Origin: Alphaproteobacteria bacterium
Lineage (GTDB): Bacteria > Pseudomonadota > Alphaproteobacteria > Sphingomonadales > Kordiimonadaceae
DNA: 50,551 nucleotides
NCBI GenBank assembly: GCA_021774695.1
Contig: JAJFIU010000160.1
Coordinates: 1-50,551 of the forward strand
Direction: 5' to 3'
The translations under genes were made by a program, and so were the position numbers. The notes below the pieces were generated by a model, which saw only the letters and a program-made list of their open reading frames with translations, did no database searches and was not told the DNA's origin. Positions 16,676 through 25,006 of the stretch are shown in pieces (position 1 is the first letter of the stretch; each line of letters begins with the position of its first letter).

Positions 16676-17386
16676 TTAATGAAGTACGCTCGATTGCGCC
16701 ATGCGTTCCAGCGACGGCAGATCCAAAATGGTGATCTCGTGGCTATTTCTAGACGTAATGATTGCCCGACGCTTGAAGAAGCTGAGAACACGGCACACGG
16801 TTTCCTGTGTCAGTCCCATGTAATCGGAAATATCAACACGAGACATTGGCAATTCAATAACCTGGTCAGCAAAGCCCATATCAACGCGTTTATTGTAAAA
16901 ATCTAATAGGAAACTTGCTATCCGTTCCTTGGGGCGTTTTCGTCCCAGAGAAATCATATGATCTATTTGTTTTTCCTGCTCATTATGAACACAGCTGAAT
17001 ACAAATTTCGTCAGCTCTGGTGATTGCCCCATGACAGCATGCAGTTGCGAAATTGGGTAACATAATATGGTGGTCTGAGTGACGGCTTCTACTGAATAGA
17101 AAGAGGCAAATTCAAAGGGTAGACCAATTATATCACCAGCGCCAAAAAACCCAATGACCTGACGTCTGCCATCAGCGAGAAGTTTTGATGTTTTCACGGT
17201 GCCTGAAACAATCTCATACACATGCTTCACGTCGTCTTCTTCATGCAGGATAGTGCTGCCTTTAGAAAGTTTTCGCTTTATGCCTGTAAGTGCCAGCATT
17301 TGTTTCGAGTTTGCCACATGTGCAGCAGAAGCCAATATACCTTCAGGTTGACCGAAGTAATTTGACGTTGGACTAGCAATATTCAT
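16676..17386 (-). CDS. FixK/FNR-type Crp-family transcription regulator
   Basis: The 236-residue protein has a cyclic-nucleotide-binding-like domain (about 30-145) and a C-terminal HTH. The recognition helix TQETVCRVL keeps the Glu and Arg (E195, R199) that read TTGAT half-sites in FNR and FixK. The N-terminus lacks the Cys cluster that holds the FNR iron-sulfur cluster, so it is FixK-like and would not sense O2 that way. A Cys (C198) replaces the usual Ser inside the recognition helix, a possible redox switch. Its stop is 15 bp from the convergent kinase stop. It is the best candidate to bind the boxes spread across 8.6-46 kb. No FNR box was seen before the gene; instead there is a tandem repeat and a separate palindrome. 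Confidence 0.9.
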   Translation of the reverse strand: MNIASPTSNYFGQPEGILASAAHVANSKQMLALTGIKRKLSKGSTILHEEDDVKHVYEIVSGTVKTSKLLADGRRQVIGFFGAGDIIGLPFEFASFYSVEAVTQTTILCYPISQLHAVMGQSPELTKFVFSCVHNEQEKQIDHMISLGRKRPKERIASFLLDFYNKRVDMGFADQVIELPMSRVDISDYMGLTQETVCRVLSFFKRRAIITSRNSHEITILDLPSLERMAQSSVLH

Positions 17387-17398
17387 GAAATGACCCCT

Positions 17399-17442
17399 AT
17401 CGTTACAGTTGCCTGTGTGAATCGTTACAGTTGCCTGTGTGA
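17399..17442 (-). repeat. Exact 22-bp tandem duplication just upstream of the FixK-like gene
   Basis: Bases 17399-17420 and 17421-17442 are identical. The repeat ends 13 bp before the start codon, with the AGGGG ribosome site between. Each copy contains GTTACAG, sharing TTACA with the palindrome at 17512-17528. It could be a duplicated operator or a leader element affecting translation. Confidence 0.93.
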
Positions 17443-17511
17443 AAAAGAACTCGGCAATGAGGGGATACTGTCAGGCTATTGTAGCCATGATATGCCAAGC
17501 GTATGACAGTT

Positions 17512-17528
17512 TGTGACAAATTGTTACA
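17512..17528. promoter_or_regulatory. 17-bp imperfect palindrome (TGTNACAANTTGTNACA) upstream of the FixK-like gene
   Basis: TGTGACAAATTGTTACA is symmetric except at the three variable positions. It lies about 130 bp upstream of the FixK-like start. It resembles a Crp-superfamily site but has one base too many between the half-sites for classical CRP, and it is not an FNR box. The binding protein is unknown. Confidence 0.45.
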
Positions 17529-17552
17529 CTGTACGACGACTTCATTTTAATC

Positions 17553-17584
17553 TTGGGCAAGAATGCGAACCCAGCCTTGCCCAA
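17553..17584 (-). terminator. Hairpin after uspA, probable terminator
   Basis: TTGGGCAAG (17553-17561) pairs perfectly with CTTGCCCAA (17576-17584) around a 14-base loop. It lies about 30 bp beyond the uspA stop on the minus strand. The U-tract on that strand is poor (GATTAAAATG), while a six-T run lies on the other side, so efficiency is uncertain. Confidence 0.5.
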
Positions 17585-17612
17585 AGCTGATATTTTTTGG
17601 TGCTGACGGCCA

Positions 17613-18434
17613 TTAGTTACAAATGAAAAGCGGAATATCAGATTTCTGCAATATCTCTCGTGTCACACCGCCAAAAATAAATTCCCGCAACCGCATGTGC
17701 CCGTATGCACCCATCACGATAAACTCGGCTCTGTTTGAATGTGCAACATTCAGCAGCTCTTGAGCAATAGTACCCTCCGGTATACGGCTGAGGGCATCAA
17801 CCTGGAGACCGTGTCTCACAAGGAAAGGCGCTATATCCAAGCCGGGAAGTTCTTTTGGGTTATCTTCCCCCACTTCAACAACAATAATTTTGGGCGCCGC
17901 TTTTAACATGGGTAGCGCGTGCCTGACAGCATGCGCCGCCTCCTGAGAACCGTCCCATGCAATGAGCGCAGCGTCAGTACCAAGTGGGGCCGAACATTTG
18001 GTTGGCAATGCGAGAACCGGCAAACCGTTTGCAATCGTTAAATCGCTGGCAAGGGCCCATGCATTCTTTCCGCTCGGTAGCTCACGGTTATCGATGCTGA
18101 TAATTGTCACATCGGCTATACGAGCCTGTTCACCTAATATGGTAACGGCGTCACCAATTTCTCCTGTCCATTCCCACGGCGGGCCCGGATCAGGCCAATG
18201 AGTTTCAAATGTATGTCGGGCTTCTTTCGAAATATCAGTCCATTGTTCTACCACCGTATTAATGAAACCATCAGCTACAAAATAGCCTTGAGAATAAGGC
18301 AGATAATTGCTCAAAAGCGGTGTGATGTGACTTGCTATCACATGTGACCCATATTTCTCAGCAAGCGCCAGCACTGTCGCAATATGATTGCTGAGATGTT
18401 CACCCTGTTCCACATTAAAAAGAAGCGTTTTCAT
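17613..18434 (-). CDS. Universal stress protein, UspA family (two-domain length)
   Basis: The 273-residue protein is about twice the size of a single Usp domain. The C-terminal domain has the ATP-binding signature G-x2-G-x9-G (GAYGHMRLREFIFGG then VT). The N-terminal half is more degenerate, with HITPLLSN after the first strand. Two-domain Usp proteins bind ATP and support survival during growth arrest and oxygen limitation. An AGGA ribosome site precedes the ATG. An FNR-like box lies upstream on the right side of the gene. Usp genes are frequent FNR/Anr targets in proteobacteria, which supports the island's theme. Confidence 0.92.
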   Translation of the reverse strand: MKTLLFNVEQGEHLSNHIATVLALAEKYGSHVIASHITPLLSNYLPYSQGYFVADGFINTVVEQWTDISKEARHTFETHWPDPGPPWEWTGEIGDAVTILGEQARIADVTIISIDNRELPSGKNAWALASDLTIANGLPVLALPTKCSAPLGTDAALIAWDGSQEAAHAVRHALPMLKAAPKIIVVEVGEDNPKELPGLDIAPFLVRHGLQVDALSRIPEGTIAQELLNVAHSNRAEFIVMGAYGHMRLREFIFGGVTREILQKSDIPLFICN

Positions 18435-18494
18435 TAGCCAATCCTTTCTTTTACTTCCGCATACTGTCTATGAACCTTCTGGATTTGCGTTGTT

Positions 18495-18508
18495 TTGATC
18501 AAAGTCAT
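18495..18508 (-). promoter_or_regulatory. FNR/FixK-like box upstream of uspA
   Basis: TTGATCAAAGTCAT matches 8 of 10 positions. Leftward transcription from about 18460 would give a 26-base leader to the uspA start. The -10 (CATAGA or TAGACA near 18470) is weak. The same site could also face the rightward cassette starting at 18651. Confidence 0.6.
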
Positions 18509-18650
18509 AAATGATCGTAAATGTCGGCTCGTGAAGAAGCCTCAGACGATCTGTGCATCTCCTTTAGCAGTAACGACGTTGATTGCGCGCAATATAAAGC
18601 GCTGGGTGTTTGGCATAATGGAGGATAGCTAATTAGGGACAATCACCGGG

Positions 18651-19469
18651 ATGCAGCGAGAGAGCAAAAGTTGGGAGTGGCATGACGGCAATGGGCCGGT
18701 TATCGGAATTGCTTTGCATGCAGGCCACGAAATACGCGGTGATTTGCGGCCGATTCTGGCCATTGATGAAGAAACGAGACTGCGTGAGGAAGACCCATAT
18801 ACAGACCAATGGGCTCGGTCTTGTGGCGCTTGGCTTGTTGTAAACCGTTCACGTTTTGAATTGGATTTAAACCGGCCACAAGATCAAGCAATATATTGCA
18901 CGCCGGACCAAAGCTGGGGTCTCAAGGTTTGGTCCTCTTCTTACCCAGCTCAATTATTCGCCAAAATTTACAAAGAACATACGCGTTTTTATCATGAATT
19001 AGACAATTATCTGGAACGTTTTGTCCGACGTTTCGGCGCCTTCGTCATTCTGGATGTGCACAGCTATAATCATCGGCGGGAAGGGCCAAACACTGCTCCT
19101 GAAAACCCTGCGTTCAACCCGGGTCTTAATGTTGGCACAGGCAGCCTGGATCGTAGCTATTGGGCGCCGCTCATCGATGGATTCATCGACGACATGCGTG
19201 GCTCAAACTATCGCGGAAAGCCTATGGACGTGCGGGAGAATATAAAATTCCGCGGCCGGTATCTGGCGGAACATGTTCACCGCAAGTTTCCGGGTGTGGG
19301 TTGCGTACTCGCGCTTGAGTTCAAGAAAACCTTTATGGATGAATGGACCGGCATACCCGACATGGACGCCGTCGCTGAAATAGAAAGCGCACTCCGCTTT
19401 TCGATCGCTGGCCTTCAAAATAGTCTGATCACACATTACGGCTGCATTAGGCATAAAAATGCCGGATAA
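18651..19469 (+). CDS. N-formylglutamate amidohydrolase family protein
   Basis: The 272-residue protein shows the FGase family pattern: HAGHEIRGDLRP near the N-terminus, EEDPYTDQW, the NRSRFELDLNRP segment, and LDVHSYNHRR in the middle. The classical enzyme releases formate from N-formyl-glutamate in histidine breakdown, but no hut genes are present. Here it overlaps a DUF1704 peptidase gene by 11 bp and is followed by an ATP-grasp ligase, so it more likely acts on an amide made or trimmed by those partners. Zinc-binding residues are presumed among the conserved His/Asp/Glu. The ribosome site is weak. Substrate is unknown. Confidence 0.88.
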   Translation: MQRESKSWEWHDGNGPVIGIALHAGHEIRGDLRPILAIDEETRLREEDPYTDQWARSCGAWLVVNRSRFELDLNRPQDQAIYCTPDQSWGLKVWSSSYPAQLFAKIYKEHTRFYHELDNYLERFVRRFGAFVILDVHSYNHRREGPNTAPENPAFNPGLNVGTGSLDRSYWAPLIDGFIDDMRGSNYRGKPMDVRENIKFRGRYLAEHVHRKFPGVGCVLALEFKKTFMDEWTGIPDMDAVAEIESALRFSIAGLQNSLITHYGCIRHKNAG

Positions 19470-21351
19470 TCACATGGAAAGCACCAAACCAGACCGGATA
19501 GATGAATTGCTGTCCAATCTGGTATCGGGCGTTGCCATTGACGAAATCGTTGGTGAGACCGGTTCTCTACACCTGGATAAACCTCATCCTTATCTCTGTG
19601 TGCACAGACGCACTTCAGAAGACCAAACTCACGGTGCATACCGCTTGCTTGCGGGTATGGGCTCGGTTTTTCTTATGCCTGAAACCGCAGATGGCATGGA
19701 CGCAAGAGTATCTTGGGTTCACCATATTGCAGCGATGATGGTTGATACTTTCGGAGCATTTCTGCTGGTAGAAATATGGCCCAAAAAAGCGCAAATGCCA
19801 GCCGAAGCAATAGAAAAAAAGATTAATTTCCACATCCATACTTCCGACCGCAGCGTCGAAAATACCGTTCTCCAAGCTTTGGAAGAAGCAATACTTAGTC
19901 ATGGTTGGGGCGGTTTTATACCTCGCTGCACTGTTAGCTATGAACTGTGTCCAGCGCCTGACGGACAGGAATCGCTCATGTCGGTCGTCAATGTCGATAA
20001 CAAGCGTCGTTTTTACATAGGAATTGAAGTTGATGCGGTTTATCTGGAACCCGGAACGGATACTATTAGGCCGGAGGTTTTACGGTCTGTCGGTACTAAC
20101 TTTTCATATTGTCTGAAACAAGCCATCTTTGCGTTTGCACAAAGTAAAAGCACGCACAAACCCCAGCACTATCACCAACTGGGATCGCGAATTTTTACTG
20201 ACTCGGCTGTGCAGTCAGACATCGTTCTTACCGAAATTGGTAAGTCGGTAGATCTCGTTTTATACGCGACACCTGTCAACACGGCGCAAGCGTGGAATAT
20301 TTTTCAGCACACTGGTTACAAAAAAGAGCCTGAGTTTCACTATCGACCATTGACCGCGCATGAAGGAAAGCTCAAGCGGGCGTTATATAATGCGCCGATA
20401 GACGATGTGGAAGATCCGGCGTTGCATTTTGTCTTTGCCGAAAGGCGCATCGAGCTTGATCGCCAAATTACCATGCTCAGCGATAGAGGAAGACCCGAGT
20501 TTCTATTGGGAAGTCAGCAAATCTTCCCTTGGCCCGCACTCCCATTGCTGGAAAACGCCAAGGCGTTGATACGGGACATCGAACCTACGCCTTCCTTGGA
20601 GGCGCATGAGATTTTCATCTCCGCTGAAACATTGGCAATTCATGCACATAAAATGTTGCGAGACATGGGGACCGAACGCTCACTTGAAGCAAAAGTAGAC
20701 TTACGCGACGACCTGCCCGGAATTATGGTTTCCGACGGTAATTTATTGATTGGCCGCGATGCAAAATTTTCGGAAAAACGAATTGAAGCGGTTCTCAATC
20801 ATGAAATTGGCACCCATATTTTGACACACCACAATGGTGCCGCACAACCGTTCACAAGCCTTCAAGTGGGTTTCGCCGGATATCAGGCACTTCAGGAAGG
20901 ATTAGCGATTATTGCTGAATATTTATCTGGCGGTCTGAGCCAAACCCGCATCAGGCAGATAGCCGGTCGCGTGGTGGCCGTACATTCGGTAATCCACGGC
21001 GCGACCTTTCTGGATACGTTTAACCAATTACATGATCAACACGGTTTTGCCGCTTACTCGGCATTCATAACTACTATGCGCGCCCATCGCAGCGGCGGCT
21101 TCACAAAAGACATTGTATATTTGCAGGGTGTGACAGAAGTGTTGGATCTATTGGGCACTGGGCATCAATTGGAAGACTTGCTTGTGGGAAAATTTGCCGC
21201 TTCTCATGTCGATATTATTGAGGAACTGAAGTGGCGGGAAATTTTGCGCCCCTGCAGTATTTTGCCGCCTTATTTAAATGACGCTCTAGCGCGTGACAGG
21301 TTGAAAGATTTAACCAAAGGGCGGTCTCTTATTGAATTACTTGGAGATTAG
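19459..21351 (+). CDS. DUF1704 (QEGLA motif, MATCAP-like) zinc metallopeptidase
   Basis: The 630-residue protein has the metal motif HEIGTH (H448, E449, H453), an HExxxH form, followed by QEGLA (Q479-A483) whose Glu is the probable third ligand. This is DUF1704, often named 'flavohemoglobin expression-modulating QEGLA motif protein'. The eukaryotic members (MATCAP) remove C-terminal tyrosine from tubulin, so a carboxypeptidase-type activity is plausible. The first 350 residues or so are a separate domain without a clear match by eye. The start overlaps the FGase gene by 11 bp, though an ATG at 19474 is also possible. The ATP-grasp gene begins 2 bp after the stop, so the three genes are tightly coupled. 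Confidence 0.9.
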   Translation: MPDNHMESTKPDRIDELLSNLVSGVAIDEIVGETGSLHLDKPHPYLCVHRRTSEDQTHGAYRLLAGMGSVFLMPETADGMDARVSWVHHIAAMMVDTFGAFLLVEIWPKKAQMPAEAIEKKINFHIHTSDRSVENTVLQALEEAILSHGWGGFIPRCTVSYELCPAPDGQESLMSVVNVDNKRRFYIGIEVDAVYLEPGTDTIRPEVLRSVGTNFSYCLKQAIFAFAQSKSTHKPQHYHQLGSRIFTDSAVQSDIVLTEIGKSVDLVLYATPVNTAQAWNIFQHTGYKKEPEFHYRPLTAHEGKLKRALYNAPIDDVEDPALHFVFAERRIELDRQITMLSDRGRPEFLLGSQQIFPWPALPLLENAKALIRDIEPTPSLEAHEIFISAETLAIHAHKMLRDMGTERSLEAKVDLRDDLPGIMVSDGNLLIGRDAKFSEKRIEAVLNHEIGTHILTHHNGAAQPFTSLQVGFAGYQALQEGLAIIAEYLSGGLSQTRIRQIAGRVVAVHSVIHGATFLDTFNQLHDQHGFAAYSAFITTMRAHRSGGFTKDIVYLQGVTEVLDLLGTGHQLEDLLVGKFAASHVDIIEELKWREILRPCSILPPYLNDALARDRLKDLTKGRSLIELLGD

Positions 21352-21353
21352 CA

Positions 21354-22397
21354 GTGGAATTGGCTTTTGTTATAAACAGTGTGGCACAGGAACTGACAGG
21401 ATACACAACTACACACTTGGCTCTAGCAGCCATAAAGCGCGGCCACCGTGTTTGGTATATTGAACTGGGATCATTCACCCTTGACCGGGACGAAATGGTG
21501 CACACTGTCGCGACAAGGCCGCCGCGCGCGAATTACCGTTCTGCAAAAACACTGCTTGAAGACCTCAAATCGCCCAAAGCAATACGAGAGCGTATCACAA
21601 TCGATACACTTGATGTTCTCATGTTGCGCTACGACCCTGCGCAGGAGATAGCGGCTCATCCATGGGTATCCGCGGCGCCGCTTTTTTTTGCACGGTTAGC
21701 TCTGCGGCACAAAGTCATTGTACTCAATGACCCCAAAGGGTTGCGGCAAGCCGCCAATAAACTGTATCTGGAATTATTCCCCCGTTGGTTGAGGCCCCGC
21801 GCCCTGGTTACCCGGGACCATAAAGACATTCTAAGCTTTCTGGAGCAAGAAGGCGGCACAATGGTCATCAAACCACTTATGGGGTCTGGTGGTCATAATG
21901 TGTTTTTGGTGCGGCCTGAAGATGCGCCTAATCTTCATCAAATAATTGATGCTGTGTTGAGCGACGGATATGCTTTGGCGCAAGAATATCTTCCCGACGC
22001 GCAGCGCGGCGACATTCGATTATTTCTAATGAACGGCCAGCTTTTGGAGCAGGACGGTAAGGTTGCAGCACTCTACCGACATCAAAGCGGCGGCGATATG
22101 CGCGCAAATCTAACTGCCGGCGGTTTTGCGTCAAAAGCGCATCTTGAGGATATCGTGCTGGATATGGCAAATGCAGTGCGATCACGTTTGGTAAAAGACG
22201 GGATGTTTCTTGTCGGGCTTGATATAGCAGGCAGTAAACTGATGGAAATTAATGTCTTCAGCCCAGGCGGTCTTGTTGGGGCTAGCAAACTCATGAAGGT
22301 AAACTTCATGGAGACCGTTCTTGATGCATTAGAATATAAGGTGAGCTTGGCACAGCGAGACCACAATCTCGCAAACTGGGAGTTAGCTACTCTGTAA
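21354..22397 (+). CDS. ATP-grasp ligase, glutathione-synthetase/RimK-like
   Basis: The GTG start is preceded by GGAG at 7 bp and lies 2 bp after the DUF1704 stop. The 347-residue protein has an N-terminal Rossmann-like domain, the segment LNDPKGLRQAANKLY, a nucleotide-binding GTMVIKPLMGSGGHNV, and the metal/acidic segment MEINVFSPGG typical of GshB (EIN-x-SP-G). Such enzymes join a carboxylate, activated as acylphosphate, to an amine. A true GshB would normally sit with gshA or be about 315 residues, so this is more likely a specialised amino-acid or peptide ligase acting with the upstream peptidase and amidohydrolase. Substrates are not visible. Confidence 0.9.
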   Translation: MELAFVINSVAQELTGYTTTHLALAAIKRGHRVWYIELGSFTLDRDEMVHTVATRPPRANYRSAKTLLEDLKSPKAIRERITIDTLDVLMLRYDPAQEIAAHPWVSAAPLFFARLALRHKVIVLNDPKGLRQAANKLYLELFPRWLRPRALVTRDHKDILSFLEQEGGTMVIKPLMGSGGHNVFLVRPEDAPNLHQIIDAVLSDGYALAQEYLPDAQRGDIRLFLMNGQLLEQDGKVAALYRHQSGGDMRANLTAGGFASKAHLEDIVLDMANAVRSRLVKDGMFLVGLDIAGSKLMEINVFSPGGLVGASKLMKVNFMETVLDALEYKVSLAQRDHNLANWELATL

Positions 22398-22418
22398 TGC
22401 TCACATCCTAAGGGGTAG

Positions 22419-23369
22419 TTAACCGACCACTGCGCCGCCAAACCGTATCAATACATATAGCCCATACGTAGCCAGTAGTGTTCCGGCATGCCATTTCTGG
22501 AGGCCTTTTGGTGACGACCACAGGTAGAATAAGGCCAGTAGCGTAATACCCAATAGAACCGGTAAATCGATCCAAAGCGTTGTCGAATGGACCGCTAATG
22601 GCCCTATTAAGGCAGCCAGACCAGGGACCAGAAGTGTATCGAGGATATTACTTCCCATAAGGTTGCCAAGCGATAGCCCAGCTTTTTTACGCAGAAGCGC
22701 CCAACTGGATAACGATAACTCAGGCAAGCTGCTACCGATACCCAAAATGACAACTGAAACAACCGCTTCACTGATCTGAAATTGATGCGCGAGTGCAAGG
22801 GAAGTGCTGACGGTCAGTTCTGCGTTGCCGAGCAACAGAACAAATCCAAACACAAGATAAAACCATGGCTTGTGCGACGGTATTGGCAAAGCCGCAGGTG
22901 GTGTAGCGTCAGCACTACGCCTGTTTAAAATAAGGACACCGAAAAAACTGACATAAAATAGCACTAAAATTGCACCTTCCAACCGGTGCAGCGTACCGTC
23001 TACAAGCGTCAAGAAAAGCAGGATTATCGAACTAAGAAGACCCGCTCCATATAAATAAAGCGTTCGCCGGGCAATTCGAAGCGTGCCTATCATGGCGACG
23101 ATGCCAAGGATGAGGCTGATTTGGGCTATGGAACTGCCAATGGCACTGCCAATAGCTATACTACCGCCGACGTCTCCCAAAACATTGCGCACGGAGGCGT
23201 CTATGGCAATTGAGATCTCCGGGAGGTTAGTACCTACAGAGAGGATGCCCAAGCCAACAAAAGCCTCACTGAGACGAAAGCGTTTTGCAAGCGACGTTGC
23301 ACCGCGAACAATCAGCTCCGCGCCCACGCCGAGGCCAACAAGGCCAACAAGAAGCAGAAAAACTTGCAT
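22419..23369 (-). CDS. Na+/Ca2+ exchanger family protein (CaCA, YrbG-like)
   Basis: The 316-residue protein has about ten membrane helices and both alpha-repeats: SVGTNLPEISIAID with GSAIGSSIAQI in the first half, and GIGSSLPELSLSSW with GNLMGSNILDT in the second. The Glu residues in the GTNLPE and GSSLPE motifs bind the cation. The family exports Ca2+ in exchange for Na+ at the inner membrane. It is convergent with the ATP-grasp gene (21 bp between stops). A 9/10 FNR box precedes it, so calcium or sodium homeostasis appears tied to the hypoxia response. Confidence 0.92.
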   Translation of the reverse strand: MQVFLLLVGLVGLGVGAELIVRGATSLAKRFRLSEAFVGLGILSVGTNLPEISIAIDASVRNVLGDVGGSIAIGSAIGSSIAQISLILGIVAMIGTLRIARRTLYLYGAGLLSSIILLFLTLVDGTLHRLEGAILVLFYVSFFGVLILNRRSADATPPAALPIPSHKPWFYLVFGFVLLLGNAELTVSTSLALAHQFQISEAVVSVVILGIGSSLPELSLSSWALLRKKAGLSLGNLMGSNILDTLLVPGLAALIGPLAVHSTTLWIDLPVLLGITLLALFYLWSSPKGLQKWHAGTLLATYGLYVLIRFGGAVVG

Positions 23370-23454
23370 GGGTTCGCCCTACCTCCTTGCTAGATTATTA
23401 AATACCAGCGAGATTATCGCACCGCCAAGAATACCGAAGTTGCAACGACGTGCT

Positions 23455-23468
23455 TTGACCGTGATCAA
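23455..23468 (-). promoter_or_regulatory. FNR/FixK box and promoter of the CaCA exchanger gene
   Basis: TTGACCGTGATCAA matches 9 of 10 positions. Leftward transcription from about 23420 is predicted, with TATTCT (23433-23428) within one base of the -10 position. It forms a divergent pair with the perfect box at 23528. Confidence 0.78.
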
Positions 23469-23527
23469 GGCTAGACGCGAGATTAAGGTCTTGCTTGTTT
23501 TCATGCATGCTTCTCCACGGCGACATA

Positions 23528-23541
23528 TTGATCGTGATCAA
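23528..23541 (+). promoter_or_regulatory. FNR/FixK box (perfect) upstream of nfeD
   Basis: TTGATCGTGATCAA matches all ten positions. It predicts transcription from about 23576, though the -10 (TAGTGT near 23563) is weak. Because the box lies inside the longest open frame of the nfeD gene (from 23495), it argues that translation starts downstream of it. Confidence 0.82.
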
Positions 23542-23581
23542 CATCCTGCCTTTGGAAATCGTTAGTGTTTCAAGAAAGGGA

Positions 23582-25006
23582 ATGATGTTTTACCCGCTTG
23601 AGGGGCATGGGCGATTTCTGATGGTGCAAACAATAGGTTTAGATCGAGGCTTTTGGTGGCACATTTGGGCCATGGCAGCAATTTTGTTCTGCGCCTCAAT
23701 GCTTTCAGCGCGGCTGCAGGCACAGGAAGCAGACGGTGCCTTGCTTATTGAGATCGAGGGACCAATCGGACCCGCAGTTGAAGATCACGTCGCTCGAGGT
23801 TTCGAACAGGCTAATGCTGCAGCGGCACCTCTTATCATTCTGCGGATCGACACGCCAGGTGGATTGGCTTGCTCCACGCGCGGATTAGTCAAGACGATTC
23901 TTGCGTCCCAGCGTTCTGTTGCCTGTTATGTTTCCCCGTCTGGCGCGCGGGCGGCCAGCGCTGGTGCCTATATCCTGCTTGCATGCCATATTGCCGTGAT
24001 GGCACCCGGTACAAACGTCGGATCTGCAACGCCGATAATGATTGGTGGCACACCGGGCAGTACGGAACCAGAGACAGAAAAATCCGACCACCCCGACCTG
24101 ACCGACAAAGTAATTAACGACTCCAAAGCCTATATGCGATCCCTTGCCGAGATACGTGGACGTCCAGGCGACGTTGCTGAGAAATTTGTTAGCGAGGCTT
24201 TGAATTTGACTGCGCTGGAAGCCAAGGAACTGGGGTTAATTGATATGATTGCCGTCAGTATTCGCGACATGCTCGGCCAATTAAATGGCAGGGTCGTCAG
24301 TATTGACGGCCAACAAACAGAACTTGATACCGATTTGCTCGACGTGACGCTATTTGAGCGCACATGGCGGGACGAGCTTCTGGCATTCATCACCAACCCC
24401 AATACTGCGTATCTGTTGTTGATGGCAGGCATATACGGCCTGTTCATCGAAGCGACGAACCCGGGACTGCTTGCGCCTGGAATTCTTGGGGGTGTCTGCC
24501 TTATTCTCGGGCTTTATGCGTTGCAAATGCTCCCGATCAATTACGCTGGCGTTGCGCTGATTGTCCTCGGACTTGCTTTAATGACTACGGAAACCTTTGT
24601 TCCTGCCTTCGGCATCTTGGGAATTGGCGGAATTATAAGTTTTCTGCTGGGTTCGATCATGCTGATCGACAGCGATGTACCAGAGTTTACCATCTCTCCG
24701 ATATTGATCGGCACTGTTTCAGCCACCACGGCCGGGTTATTTCTTTTTGTTTTGTCGTTTGCGGTACGGGCTTGGCGGCAACCTGCAGTCAGCGGCAACG
24801 CCGCAATGCTCGGGTCCACCGCGCGTATCCTGCGGTGGCAGAGTGGCGCTGGTGCGGTGAAGACGCACGGCGAGGTTTGGTCTGCGGTTGGAATTGACGA
24901 TGCCAAACCCGGCGACAGCGTAAAAATTATGGGAATTGACGGCCTGACTGTGACCGTTTCGCCGCTGAAAACCACCGACAATAAGGAGAAAGACGATGCC
25001 ATTTGA
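23582..25006 (+). CDS. nfeD: NfeD-type membrane serine protease (ClpP-like)
   Basis: The ATG at 23582 has a near-adjacent AAGAAAGGG. The ATG at 23621 is also possible and fits a predicted transcription start near 23576 better. The first start at 23495 is rejected because the FNR box lies inside it. The protein has a signal peptide (hydrophobic run ending RLQAQEA), a ClpP-class protease domain with the Ser motif [13 protein letters not shown], four membrane helices, and a C-terminal OB-like NfeD domain (GSTARILRW to GLTVTVSPL). NfeD proteins partner with stomatin/slipin membrane proteins and cut their C-terminal region. The slipin gene overlaps by 11 bp, as is usual for this pair. Confidence 0.92.
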   Translation: MMFYPLEGHGRFLMVQTIGLDRGFWWHIWAMAAILFCASMLSARLQAQEADGALLIEIEGPIGPAVEDHVARGFEQANAAAAPLIILRIDTPGGLACSTRGLVKTILASQRSVACYVSPSGARAASAGAYILLACHIAVMAPGTNVGSATPIMIGGTPGSTEPETEKSDHPDLTDKVINDSKAYMRSLAEIRGRPGDVAEKFVSEALNLTALEAKELGLIDMIAVSIRDMLGQLNGRVVSIDGQQTELDTDLLDVTLFERTWRDELLAFITNPNTAYLLLMAGIYGLFIEATNPGLLAPGILGGVCLILGLYALQMLPINYAGVALIVLGLALMTTETFVPAFGILGIGGIISFLLGSIMLIDSDVPEFTISPILIGTVSATTAGLFLFVLSFAVRAWRQPAVSGNAAMLGSTARILRWQSGAGAVKTHGEVWSAVGIDDAKPGDSVKIMGIDGLTVTVSPLKTTDNKEKDDAI

